Under the pieces are notes generated by a model, which made no database searches, was not told the origin of the DNA, and saw nothing but the letters and a program-made list of their open reading frames with translations. Of a stretch of DNA of 53,969 nucleotides, positions 8,789 through 17,251 are shown in pieces. A program made the position numbers and the translations under genes. Position 1 is the stretch's first letter; each line of letters opens with the position of its first letter. Source of the stretch: Bacteroidales bacterium OttesenSCG-928-B11 (lineage in GTDB: Bacteria > Bacteroidota > Bacteroidia > Bacteroidales > WCHB1-69); contig JAJDJJ010000007.1 in the NCBI GenBank assembly GCA_030267125.1, positions 1 to 53,969 on the forward strand. Direction: 5' to 3'.

Positions 8789-10069
8789 TTATTTGTTCAA
8801 TAGTTCTTCTAACTCTATCTGTGCATTTAGCAGTTCGAGCATGGCTTGAACGTAGTTGCTTTGTGCCGCGATAAGATTAGTGCTTGCGTTGGTCAGATCC
8901 AAACTGGAGGAGTAGCCATGCTCATATTTATTGCTGATATTGGCGAATACTCGTTGCGAAACGTCAATATTCCTCCGTTGAGTTTCATAGTTTTCCAAGT
9001 TTGAACGTAGATTGAACCGGAGCTGGCGATCTTGGATCTGCAATTGATCGCTTACCGTTTCAAAGTTATTGACCGCCGCTTGGTAATCCATCTTCGATTC
9101 ATTCACTTTCGCCAATTTCGTTCCGGATGAGAAGATCGGGATATTCAACGTCAGCACGAGCGCTTGGGGCGGGTTCATGTCAAAATCGGTTTTTTGGATT
9201 TTACCGGTGAACTGGTAAGCAACACTGAGCTGCGGCCCGTATGCCCATTCGTTGATGCGAACCTGCTTCTTAGCCAACTCCACGCTCTGCTCTGTGAGTT
9301 GATAATCCAAGTTCTTGGTGATGGAGAACTGTTCACGAAGCAAGCTCTCCACATTTTCCACGCTGAAAACATCGTCAAATCTTTCGGACAAGATCAACTC
9401 CGCCGAAACCGATGTCCCCAACATCAACCGTAACGAGTTGTAGATCATCTCCAACGAACGGCGCGTGGAGTTTATCGTATTGCGCAATGAGGAAACCTGA
9501 ACCGAAATCTGATCCACATCGGTTTGTTCGCTCACGCCAACCTCCGCCGACCGTTGAGTCAGGGTCTCTAATGTGAGCATATTTTCCATGTTCTGCTCCA
9601 ACAATGCAATGGTATTCTCCACCGCTAAAGCTGAAAAATAGAGCTTTCTCACTTGCGATTTAATCGTTTGCTCACTTTTCTCATAATTAGTTTGCGCCAT
9701 CTCCTTAACCACATCACTTATTGTTGTGGAAATAATTTGTTGTCCGCTCACGCCAAGACCGGCTTGCAACGTAAAGTTGGTTGTCGGCTTCATGGCGATC
9801 GGCATGTTCATCAGTTCCATTTCATATCCTAAATAGTTGTTATGGCCAAATGCTCCTGAAACTTGCGGCAACATGGAAGAGATCGCCTGCCAACGGGTAT
9901 AGTCGGCTTTTTTAACCTCCAACGAGGCGGTCTTCATCGAGCGATTGTGCTCTACAGCATAACTCTCCGCATCCTTAACAGACAAACGCAATGTCTCTTC
10001 CTGTCCAAAGAGACTACCACTAATTAAAACAGCACTGCAAAGTGCTATAAAAAACTTCTTCTTCAACAT
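8789..10069 (-). CDS. TolC-family outer-membrane efflux protein
   Basis: A 426-aa protein with a signal peptide (MLKKKFFIALCSAVLISGSLFGQ) and two OEP-type repeats rich in long helices, the normal arrangement for TolC/OprM channels. It is the first gene of the efflux operon. A good promoter lies upstream at 10152-10181. It should form the trimeric exit duct for the pump encoded at 4474-7674. Confidence 0.93.
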   Translation of the reverse strand: MLKKKFFIALCSAVLISGSLFGQEETLRLSVKDAESYAVEHNRSMKTASLEVKKADYTRWQAISSMLPQVSGAFGHNNYLGYEMELMNMPIAMKPTTNFTLQAGLGVSGQQIISTTISDVVKEMAQTNYEKSEQTIKSQVRKLYFSALAVENTIALLEQNMENMLTLETLTQRSAEVGVSEQTDVDQISVQVSSLRNTINSTRRSLEMIYNSLRLMLGTSVSAELILSERFDDVFSVENVESLLREQFSITKNLDYQLTEQSVELAKKQVRINEWAYGPQLSVAYQFTGKIQKTDFDMNPPQALVLTLNIPIFSSGTKLAKVNESKMDYQAAVNNFETVSDQLQIQDRQLRFNLRSNLENYETQRRNIDVSQRVFANISNKYEHGYSSSLDLTNASTNLIAAQSNYVQAMLELLNAQIELEELLNK

Positions 10070-10151
10070 GATTCTTATTAATTATTATTGTATTTCTTCT
10101 TCACCGTCTTCTTCCCGTTTTTCCTTTATCATCTCTCGATTTTTGAGGCTG

Positions 10152-10181
10152 CAAAAGTATCCAAAACAACACAAGTGCAAC
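10152..10181 (-). promoter_or_regulatory. Putative promoter of the efflux operon
   Basis: On the minus strand GTTG (10178-10181) and TACTTTTG (10152-10159) are separated by 18 bp, close to the Bacteroidota -33/-7 arrangement TTTG/TAnnTTTG. It lies about 83 bp upstream of the tolC start codon. No equally good match is seen before the pump, PII-like, kinase or regulator genes, which supports one long transcript. Confidence 0.55.
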
Positions 10182-10286
10182 CCTTTTTGATTGTTAAAAA
10201 AAATCAATTTCAATATAAACAGGTTTTAAAAGAGGTGAATGGGAGTATTTGTTCAAGATTATAGAAGACATTCTTTGATAAAATTT

Positions 10287-10294
10287 TATTTTTG
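10287..10294 (+). promoter_or_regulatory. Putative -7 element (TATTTTTG) of the MuiA-like gene
   Basis: An exact TAnnTTTG match ending 38 bp before the start codon at 10333. No clear TTTG is present at the usual -33 distance. Confidence 0.45.
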
Positions 10295-10332
10295 CAACAT
10301 TAACAAGAGTAATTAATCCATAGAAAATCAAC

Positions 10333-11907
10333 ATGAAAAAAATCACTTCCCTTCTACTTTTTCTCTTTTTCGTTGCGACCATGTTTGCGCAAAAAGAGAT
10401 GCCTTGTACTATAACAAATGCCGATCTCTATTTGAGTGGTGCGGAATTGTATGCAAAAGGTGCCATTTCGCTTGAAAAAGGCACCCATACGCTTGTTGTG
10501 AAAAATATCACTGCCTGCATGATGCAAAACACGCTCAAGGTGAAAACAAGCCAAGGTGTTAATCTACTTTCTATCAATACGATGATAGACCATACGAGCA
10601 GCACAACATACAACGAAAAAGAGCAGAAGCTGATTGACCGGGAAAAAGAGATTGCGAAAGAAAAAAAGATGCTTACTATCGATCAGACAACATTGACGGA
10701 AGAGATGCAGATTATCGATTTGCATATTCGAAATAACAGTGAAAAGAGCGAAAAAGGGCAATCTCTTGAAGATATAAAAACGCTCATTTCATACTACTCT
10801 AATCAACGGAAAGAAATCCGGCTAAAAAAATATAATATTGAACAGAAGATCAGTGTTTTGGACAAAGAGTTGGAGAAGATAAGATTGCAATTGGCGGAAG
10901 AGACTGCATATAAAAATCGAAATAATATGCAGATCGAGATGATTGTGGAGGCGACTGCTCCCGGTAGTAAACAATTTGAAATCAGTTATTTCGTAAACAA
11001 TTGCGGATGGAATCCGCTCTATGATATCAAAGCCGACAGCAAGGAAAAACCGATCACGTTTGTTTATAAAGCCAACGTGTGGCAAACAACGGGAACGGAC
11101 TGGGACAATATTGCTATTTCGCTGAAAAGCAGCCAACCCTCGCAAAATCAAAACCGCCCGATTCTTAGCCCGCAATATGTGGATTTCGGAGGATCTTACG
11201 ACCGGTTTGGAAATGGTATATCGATGAGCGAATCCACTAGAAATTCTTTAGAGTTAAGCCAAGGTACGTATGCGTTGAATGCTGCCGCTGTGCAAAGCGA
11301 CATCAATATCAGTTATGATATTCCCGGAAAACAGACAATCAAGGGAAGCGGAAAGCCTTCCGTGATCCATGTTTCCAAACAAGAGGTGAACGGCCGGTTT
11401 GTTTACCATACGGTGCCTAAGGTGAACGAAAAGGTATTCTTGATAGCTTATATCCCGCAATGGCAAAATCTGAATCTCATCAGCGGAAATGCTTCTGTTT
11501 ATCTATCTGATGCTTATATCGGAGAAATCTACCTCAACGAAAAATTTACCGCCACAGAGTATCCGGTATCTTTTGGGGAAGACAAGCGGATTGTTGTGAA
11601 AAGAATGCGGGAGCAGTACAACGTTATTGAAAATAAACTGAGCAATGAAAAAAGAGTACAAACCGAGTATAAAATAATTGTTCGAAATCAACTGAAAACC
11701 GATATGAATATTGAGGTTTTGGATCAGATTCCAATATCTAACCAAAATACAATCAAAGTGATCCTTACCAAACAAGGCGATGCGGAGCTGACAGAAAACA
11801 TAGGGCTGCTGAAATGGAATATTTCGCTGAAAGCCGGTGAAACAAAAGAGATGGGGTTTGGATATGAGATTCGGCATCCAAAAGAGAAAAACATCCAAAT
11901 AAAGTGA
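10333..11907 (+). CDS. MuiA-like DUF4139 domain-containing protein
   Basis: A 524-aa exported protein with signal peptide MKKITSLLLFLFFVATMFAQ. An N-terminal DUF4140-like beta domain (about 25-120, 'ITNADLYLSGAELYAKG'), a central coiled coil (about 95-200, rich in K/E/Q/L) and a C-terminal DUF4139 domain ('YFVNNCGWNPLYDIKADS', 'VYKANVWQTTGTDWDNI', and the final 'LKWNISLKAGETKEMGFGY') match the mucoidy-inhibitor MuiA family. That name comes from a mucoidy phenotype; the molecular function is unknown. An AT-rich inverted repeat follows the stop. Confidence 0.88.
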   Translation: MKKITSLLLFLFFVATMFAQKEMPCTITNADLYLSGAELYAKGAISLEKGTHTLVVKNITACMMQNTLKVKTSQGVNLLSINTMIDHTSSTTYNEKEQKLIDREKEIAKEKKMLTIDQTTLTEEMQIIDLHIRNNSEKSEKGQSLEDIKTLISYYSNQRKEIRLKKYNIEQKISVLDKELEKIRLQLAEETAYKNRNNMQIEMIVEATAPGSKQFEISYFVNNCGWNPLYDIKADSKEKPITFVYKANVWQTTGTDWDNIAISLKSSQPSQNQNRPILSPQYVDFGGSYDRFGNGISMSESTRNSLELSQGTYALNAAAVQSDINISYDIPGKQTIKGSGKPSVIHVSKQEVNGRFVYHTVPKVNEKVFLIAYIPQWQNLNLISGNASVYLSDAYIGEIYLNEKFTATEYPVSFGEDKRIVVKRMREQYNVIENKLSNEKRVQTEYKIIVRNQLKTDMNIEVLDQIPISNQNTIKVILTKQGDAELTENIGLLKWNISLKAGETKEMGFGYEIRHPKEKNIQIK

Positions 11908-11924
11908 TGCTTTTTTCAAATATC

Positions 11925-11951
11925 AAAACATAATCTGTTTGTTTATGTTTT
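11925..11951 (+). terminator. AT-rich terminator-like hairpin
   Basis: AAAACATAA (11925-11933) pairs perfectly with TTATGTTTT (11943-11951) across a 9-nt loop, 18 bp after the MuiA-like stop codon. The stem is short of G/C pairs, so it is a weak candidate. A near-consensus -7 element (TTACTTTG, 11957-11964) follows immediately and could drive the next gene. Confidence 0.35.
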
Positions 11952-12067
11952 ATGTTTTACTTTGCACAATTAAAAGAATGAAAATGAACACTATCGAATA
12001 CTCTAAACTCTTTAAGTTCCTCTGTCTTTTCCTGTATCTAAAATTTATTCACTAAAATAAACCCAAA

Positions 12068-12640
12068 ATGAAAAAATTCAGCTTTTTATTAATCATCACA
12101 TTGATTTCAATGACCGCATTTTCCCAAGTTTCATTGGGTATTAAAGGCGGTGTTAACTTTTCTAATTCGACAGATTTGAACACCTCCATGAAGACTGGTG
12201 GAGATGCCGGAATTTTTCTGCGACTGGGCGACCCATTCTACTTTCAACCCGAAGTGAATTACTCTTTCCGCAGCTCCAGCTTTAAGAATCTTTTGGATGT
12301 TGAGCTTCCCAACAATTTCGATTTGAAGACACATAACTTAGATATTCCGTTGCTTTTCGGTTATAAATTCTTAGATTATGAAAATTTCAATTTCCGCGTT
12401 TTCATAGGCCCCCGTATAGGTGTTATGTTGGATAACAACTTCAACAAGGAAACGCATCACGATTATTTCACTTTGATGGAATACGGCGGACAATTTGGCA
12501 TCGGCATCGATTTCTGGCGCTTCACCCTCGATTTCAAATACGATTTTTCCACCAAAAAATATGAGCCTATTCTCTTGGATGAACAATGGTTGAAGCAAAA
12601 TATGTTTAATATTTCTATCGGATTTAAGTTCATCAAGTAG
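12068..12640 (+). CDS. PorT-family outer-membrane beta-barrel protein
   Basis: A 190-aa protein with signal peptide MKKFSFLLIITLISMTAFSQ and then alternating beta strands ('VSLGIKGGVNFSN', 'GIFLRLGDPFYFQPEVNYS', 'FRVFIGPRIGVML', 'QFGIGIDFWRFTLDFKYDF'), ending in 'NISIGFKFIK'. This is the usual look of a small eight-stranded barrel (PorT/OMP_b-brl_2). It lies 8 bp before the subtilase gene, so the two are probably cotranscribed. Family members include the T9SS protein PorT, but most are uncharacterised. Confidence 0.85.
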   Translation: MKKFSFLLIITLISMTAFSQVSLGIKGGVNFSNSTDLNTSMKTGGDAGIFLRLGDPFYFQPEVNYSFRSSSFKNLLDVELPNNFDLKTHNLDIPLLFGYKFLDYENFNFRVFIGPRIGVMLDNNFNKETHHDYFTLMEYGGQFGIGIDFWRFTLDFKYDFSTKKYEPILLDEQWLKQNMFNISIGFKFIK

Positions 12641-12648
12641 CAACAAAT

Positions 12649-14283
12649 ATGAAAATCCAATCTTACTACGCTGTATTCTTCCTTTTTCTTCTTCTTTTCC
12701 CATTCTTCACAATAACACAAAGCCAACATGAACCGGATTGCTTCCGTATCTATCTATCGGATAAAGCAGGGACCTCCTACTCTATTGAGAATCCGGGAGC
12801 GTTTTTGTCGGATCGGGCGATAGCAAAGCGGGAGCGTTTTTCGATACCGGTTACCGAGCAAGATCTGCCTGTAAATCAATCATATATCAATCAGATAAAA
12901 GCCATCTCTCCGGATATTCAAGTGATTTCCATTTCCAAATGGTTGAATTTTGTCACGATTTTCTATCCTGAACCTCTGCTCCTAGATAGTATCCGGCAGC
13001 TTGCTTTTGTGGACAGTCTCGTAGGTATCAGCACCATTGGGATTTATCTGGAGAATACTCCACCCGTGCCGTCCAATAGCGAAAATGTTGTACCGGCATT
13101 TGCCACAAAAGATGACAGCAATTACGGTTCCGCAACCTATCAGATTGAGATGCTCAACGGGCATTTTTTACACGAACAAGGTTTCCGGGGTGAAAACATG
13201 CTGATCGCTGTGCTGGATGGCGGTTGGATCGGTTTCGACAAACTCACTCATTTTGATAATGTAAGAGTTGTGGGCACGCGGGATCTCGATCCTTTTAACG
13301 ACAATGTCTATTCAGGCATACAACACGGCACAAACGTCACTTCCATCATGGCGATGGATGAGCCGGGGGTTTTTATCGGAACCGCTCCGAAAGCCTCCTA
13401 TTTCTTTGTTCGTACCGAGGTGAATTGGACGGAACAACATTTCGAAGAAGATCTGATGGTGATGGGTTTTGAACTGGCCGATAGTCTCGGCGCGGATGTG
13501 ATTAACGCATCTTTAGGTTATACTGTTTTTGAAGGGTTCCCTTATCAACAATGGACACCGCAACAAAGCGATGGGAAGCAAAGTGTCTCTTCCCGAGCTG
13601 CCTCTATGTTAGCCGGGAAAGGGGTGATTTTGGTTAACGCTGCAGGAAACGAAGGCAGTCGTGAGTGGCATTATATTGGGCGGCCATCAGATGCCACCGA
13701 TATTCTCGCCATCGGCGCCGCCGCTTACGATAGCACGCGCGCCAGTTTCTCTTCCTTCGGCTACAGTGCCGACGGCCGAGTGAAACCCGACGTGAGCGCC
13801 CTCGGCGAAGCTACGGCAACCATCTTCGAGGACGGCTATCTCGGTTTTTCCAACGGAACCAGCTTGGCATCCCCGATCATCGCCGGACTGACTGCCTGTT
13901 TATGGCAAGCACTTCCCCACAAAACCACTTACGGTATCATGGCACTGATTCGAGAAAGCGCGCATCTTTTTCATAATCCAAATCCCGAACTTGGCTACGG
14001 AATCCCCAACTTCGCTTGGGCTTCGTCCGGACAAACCACATACACACCTAACAACATCCGCTACACTAACCCGGTATCATCCATCTTGAAAATCGAAAAC
14101 CAAGACCTCAACATCAAGTCAATTCAATTTTTCGATATGCAAGGCAAACTGATCTGTGTGAGTGAAAACAAAGATGAAAGTGTATTGACTGTAAATGTCA
14201 GCAACTGGAACAATGGTGTTTATATCGGAAAAGCCATCTTGAAAGATGGCTCACAGATGGCAATGAAGATTATAAAATATTGA
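12649..14283 (+). CDS. T9SS-secreted subtilisin-like serine peptidase (S8)
   Basis: A 544-aa secreted protease with a signal peptide, a propeptide-like region (about 25-160) and an S8 domain holding the full catalytic triad: D190 in 'AVLDGGW', H226 in 'QHGTNV' and S405 in 'NGTSLASP'. The oxyanion asparagine is in 'NAAGNEG'. The last about 75 residues ('NPVSSILKIENQDLNIKSIQF'-type strand, 'DMQGKLI', 'NNGVYIGKAILKDG', 'MKIIKY') are a type A T9SS sorting domain, so the enzyme should be exported by T9SS and attached to or released from the surface. The substrate is unknown. It is coupled to the upstream barrel gene. Confidence 0.93.
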   Translation: MKIQSYYAVFFLFLLLFPFFTITQSQHEPDCFRIYLSDKAGTSYSIENPGAFLSDRAIAKRERFSIPVTEQDLPVNQSYINQIKAISPDIQVISISKWLNFVTIFYPEPLLLDSIRQLAFVDSLVGISTIGIYLENTPPVPSNSENVVPAFATKDDSNYGSATYQIEMLNGHFLHEQGFRGENMLIAVLDGGWIGFDKLTHFDNVRVVGTRDLDPFNDNVYSGIQHGTNVTSIMAMDEPGVFIGTAPKASYFFVRTEVNWTEQHFEEDLMVMGFELADSLGADVINASLGYTVFEGFPYQQWTPQQSDGKQSVSSRAASMLAGKGVILVNAAGNEGSREWHYIGRPSDATDILAIGAAAYDSTRASFSSFGYSADGRVKPDVSALGEATATIFEDGYLGFSNGTSLASPIIAGLTACLWQALPHKTTYGIMALIRESAHLFHNPNPELGYGIPNFAWASSGQTTYTPNNIRYTNPVSSILKIENQDLNIKSIQFFDMQGKLICVSENKDESVLTVNVSNWNNGVYIGKAILKDGSQMAMKIIKY

Positions 14284-14291
14284 TATTTTGC

Positions 14292-14299
14292 TATATTTG
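14292..14299 (+). promoter_or_regulatory. Putative -7 element (TATATTTG) for the S74/GH16 operon
   Basis: A perfect TAnnTTTG just after the subtilase stop and 77 bp before the S74 gene. No -33 match is seen. It may give separate expression of the downstream genes. Confidence 0.45.
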
Positions 14300-14316
14300 C
14301 CTCATGAAAAATTGGA

Positions 14317-14335
14317 GGGAATTATTGAAGTTCCC
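14317..14335 (+). other. Leader hairpin, possible terminator
   Basis: GGGAA (14317-14321) pairs with TTCCC (14331-14335) around a 9-nt loop, with flanking ATT/AAT offering extra pairs. It has no following T-run, so it may be a 5'-leader structure of the S74 transcript rather than a terminator of the subtilase. Confidence 0.3.
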
Positions 14336-14376
14336 AATAAATAAATAAATTCACTTAATCTAAAAAATCAAATAGT

Positions 14377-15615
14377 ATGAAAAAATCATTATTAATTATT
14401 GCTATAATGGCAATTTGCTGCCATTCATTTAGCCAAGTAACAGTAATCAGCAATGGCAATGTAGGTGTTGGCGTAGATGCTCCTACGCAGAAATTACATG
14501 TAGCAGGAAACAGTTATTTTAATGGCAATATAGGTGTAGGTGTAAGCAGTCCATCACAAAAATTGCATGTAGTAGGAAATACGTTTCTTAATGGTAATCT
14601 TGGTATCGGCGTTTTAAATCCCACATATAAGCTACAAGTGTGCGGAAACGTATTTTTCGGAGAAAATACTTCCTTCTTAATGACATCTTGGGGCTTGAAT
14701 ATTAAACAAACTATAGAATACATGTACGGAGGGCAATATCAAAGTGCCGTTTCATATTGTGACCTTTATGGTTACAGAAATAACCATTTGCGCATAGGAA
14801 ATTCAGGTTCTCGAGCCAATATCATCTACACTTATGCACTTAACTACCAAACCCTCGTGCAAAATTCCGATGCTCGATTGAAAGAGAATATTAAAACTTG
14901 TCCCTCTTTCTTGACCAAGTTGGCTGATATTAAGACTTATACTTACAATTACAAAAACGAATATTTTAATGATTTCACAGATGCGCAACGACAAGAGGCA
15001 CAGAGGACTGAATTTGGTTTTTTGGCGCAAGAATTACAAAAAATATTCCCCGAATTGGTGTATGAAGATGACAGTACCGGAATATTATCCATAAATTATG
15101 TGAGTATGATTCCCATCCTGACTTCAGCGATCAATGAATTGCGACAAGAAAAAGATATCCAACAAAACATTGCAGAAGAGCAAGAAAATGGATTACAAAA
15201 AGAGATGGAAATTCTGAAAAAAGAGATAGAAGCTTTAAAAACTGCCTTGAATGCATGTTGCAAAACGAACCATGCCAAGTCAATGGAAGGCGATGAAGGT
15301 GCGGAAGGAAGCAATGACGTTCAAGATTTTAAACTGATCGAAGTGGATGTAGATGCGATGAAACTTTATCAAAACGCCCCGAATCCGTTTAATGAGAGCA
15401 CCGCTATCCAATGTTACATTCCCGAAATGGTGAAGAAGGCGGAACTGTGTGTGTATGACATGCAGGGCAACCGCCTTCAATGTCTGCTCGTTTCGGAGCG
15501 AGGGACGACAAGTGTGCGGATTCAAGGTGGACAACTCGCAGCGGGGGTTTACACCTATTTATTGATTGGCGATGGCAAAACGAGTGAGGCAAAACAAATG
15601 ATTCTAACAAAGTAA
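14377..15615 (+). CDS. T9SS-exported protein with S74 intramolecular chaperone domain
   Basis: A 412-aa protein. It has signal peptide MKKSLLIIAIMAICCHSFSQ, then three 23-residue repeats with 'GVGVxxPxxKLHVxGN' (about 26-94), as in phage tail fibres. The peptidase S74 / endosialidase chaperone domain follows (about 160-260) with the SDxRLK autocleavage motif intact (S164, D165, R167, K169) and 'FGFLAQELQKIFPELV'. Then comes a coiled coil (about 245-290) and a T9SS type A sorting domain ('NAPNPFNEST', 'DMQGNRL', 'LAAGVYTYLL'). S74 domains trimerise and then cleave themselves off. It heads an operon with the GH16 gene. Confidence 0.9.
   Translation: MKKSLLIIAIMAICCHSFSQVTVISNGNVGVGVDAPTQKLHVAGNSYFNGNIGVGVSSPSQKLHVVGNTFLNGNLGIGVLNPTYKLQVCGNVFFGENTSFLMTSWGLNIKQTIEYMYGGQYQSAVSYCDLYGYRNNHLRIGNSGSRANIIYTYALNYQTLVQNSDARLKENIKTCPSFLTKLADIKTYTYNYKNEYFNDFTDAQRQEAQRTEFGFLAQELQKIFPELVYEDDSTGILSINYVSMIPILTSAINELRQEKDIQQNIAEEQENGLQKEMEILKKEIEALKTALNACCKTNHAKSMEGDEGAEGSNDVQDFKLIEVDVDAMKLYQNAPNPFNESTAIQCYIPEMVKKAELCVYDMQGNRLQCLLVSERGTTSVRIQGGQLAAGVYTYLLIGDGKTSEAKQMILTK
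14452..14658 (+). repeat. Three 69-bp repeats inside the S74 gene
   Basis: Copies start at 14452, 14521 and 14590 with the shared opening AATGG(C/T)AAT. Each encodes 23 residues built on GVGVxxPxxKLHVxGNxxxNGN. The exact 69-bp spacing keeps frame, consistent with duplication of a fibre-stalk module. Confidence 0.85.
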
Positions 15616-15623
15616 GGAGGTGA
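15616..15623 (+). promoter_or_regulatory. Strong Shine-Dalgarno sequence (GGAGGTGA) before the GH16 gene
   Basis: The ten bases AAGGAGGTGA (15614-15623) are complementary to the 16S anti-Shine-Dalgarno. They begin in the last bases of the S74 stop codon and leave 3 nt to the ATG at 15627. Other genes in this window lack such a site. Confidence 0.7.
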
Positions 15624-15626
15624 CTG

Positions 15627-17222
15627 ATGGGAAAAGAATCTTTTTTAATCATTTTAGCACTTTTTTTCGGAATACACATTAATATCCTCAATGCTCAAAC
15701 AATTTGTGAGGGGCGAAAAATTTCTCCTGTTGTAACCTTTGATATATGCAATTATGATCCATGGGTGCTTGTATTTGAAGATAACTTTGATGGAACAAAT
15801 TTAGATATGTCAAAATGGGAAGAAGCAGGCTGGGGAACATTATCTACTGAAAATAGCCAAGAATACAATAGTTTAAATAATGTAATAGTTTCCGAAGGCA
15901 CACTGAAAATTATAGCAAGAAAGGAAACCGTTCTAAGAAGAGCAATACCATGGTTACCTGATGATGAAATTTTAGATGATAATCTAGCAAATTTAAGGAC
16001 TTATAGCTACACATCTTCGTCTATTAAAACACAATCAACGTTTAGTTATGGCAAATATGAAGCAAGAATAAAAATACCTAAAGGAAAAGGGTTTTGGCCA
16101 GCTTTTTGGACTTATAGCGCCAATCCTTGGAATGAAATTGATATATTTGAATTTTGGAATGAAACAACCGCACAGGGGTATTATGATCCTTCAAAATTAT
16201 CGAAAATACATAATATGACAGTGCACAATGATTATGACAACGATGGAACACACCGTCAATGTCTTACTGATTATACAGGAACAGATTTTTCTCAAGATTT
16301 TCATACTTTCACTATGATTTGGGAAAAAGATAAAATTGAATGGCTGGTAGATGGTGTGCTAAAAAGAACGGACTATAGATATTACACCATACTCGGTCAG
16401 GTAGCAGGATGTACAATAGAAGCGAGTCATTACTACATTATGAATATAATATATCCAGGAAATCCGATGGCAGTTTATTTGAATTTTGCCATTCAATCGG
16501 GTAAAAATAAAAAAGGAGAAGAAAATTCTCCTGATAATACTACACCTTTTCCCAGTCAAATGGAAGTGGATTGGTTTCGATATTATCAACGAAATTCATG
16601 TGATCAAAATATAAATGTCACCAATAACAGTCAATATCCATTAGAATATGATGTTTTTAATGTAATAATGGGTAAAAATGTAAGTATAAACTGCAATTAT
16701 ACAGTCCAAACGGGCCAGCATCTTGAAATAATTGCTCAAGAGGGTATCACACTTGGTGCAGGATTTAATACCGAATTGGGGGCTACATTTACTGCAAGAA
16801 TAAACCCTGATATGTGCCAACAGAATCACAGAAGCGATAACAATATCGAAGATACGCTTAATTTAAAGAGGGATATACAAACAATTGAAAATAATGAGAT
16901 GATATTTTCTCCCAATCTGAATAACGATAGCACCAGTGTAAATATTGAAAATATTGGATATGCAAATAGAAATGGTGATATAAATATTTTTCCTAGTCCA
17001 AGCGATGTCAGTTTTACCATAGATTTTGGCAGTGTCAAATATGCAAATTTTAAAATAGCTCTTACAAATATAGATGGGGAACTTGTTTATTCATTGGACA
17101 AAATTCATTCTTCATGCGTTACAATTAATATAAAAGACAATCCTAATGGAATATATATCCTCTATTTGTTTGATGAATTGGAACAAAACATAATAACGCA
17201 TAAAATAATAATACAACAATAA
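15627..17222 (+). CDS. T9SS-secreted glycoside hydrolase family 16 enzyme
   Basis: A 531-aa protein with signal peptide (about 1-23), then a GH16 domain (about 45-320). The catalytic motif is 'EIDIFE' with nucleophile E170, assisting D172 and acid/base E175. Other GH16 hallmarks are 'FEDNFDGTNLDMSKW' at the start, 'YGKYEARIKIPKGKGFWPAFW' and the late 'QMEVDWFRYYQ'. GH16 enzymes cut beta-1,3 or beta-1,3-1,4 glucans, agarose, carrageenan and similar chains; the exact substrate is not clear. A beta-strand module ('ITLGAGFNTELGATFTARI', about 370-395) and a T9SS sorting domain follow ('INIFPSPS', 'NPNGIYILYLFD'). It is 11 bp after the S74 gene and unusually AT-rich. Confidence 0.9.
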   Translation: MGKESFLIILALFFGIHINILNAQTICEGRKISPVVTFDICNYDPWVLVFEDNFDGTNLDMSKWEEAGWGTLSTENSQEYNSLNNVIVSEGTLKIIARKETVLRRAIPWLPDDEILDDNLANLRTYSYTSSSIKTQSTFSYGKYEARIKIPKGKGFWPAFWTYSANPWNEIDIFEFWNETTAQGYYDPSKLSKIHNMTVHNDYDNDGTHRQCLTDYTGTDFSQDFHTFTMIWEKDKIEWLVDGVLKRTDYRYYTILGQVAGCTIEASHYYIMNIIYPGNPMAVYLNFAIQSGKNKKGEENSPDNTTPFPSQMEVDWFRYYQRNSCDQNINVTNNSQYPLEYDVFNVIMGKNVSINCNYTVQTGQHLEIIAQEGITLGAGFNTELGATFTARINPDMCQQNHRSDNNIEDTLNLKRDIQTIENNEMIFSPNLNNDSTSVNIENIGYANRNGDINIFPSPSDVSFTIDFGSVKYANFKIALTNIDGELVYSLDKIHSSCVTINIKDNPNGIYILYLFDELEQNIITHKIIIQQ

Positions 17223-17251
17223 TGAGTGCATTTAACGACAAAAACTGCATT

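Noticed and set aside
10194-10382. 62-codon minus-strand frame in the divergent gap
   Set aside because: It overlaps the start of the MuiA-like gene and its likely promoter, with low-complexity sequence; not supported as a gene.
14377-15615. Prophage tail-fibre gene
   Set aside because: The repeats and S74 domain resemble phage fibres, but the signal peptide, T9SS tail and lack of other phage genes point to a cellular surface protein.
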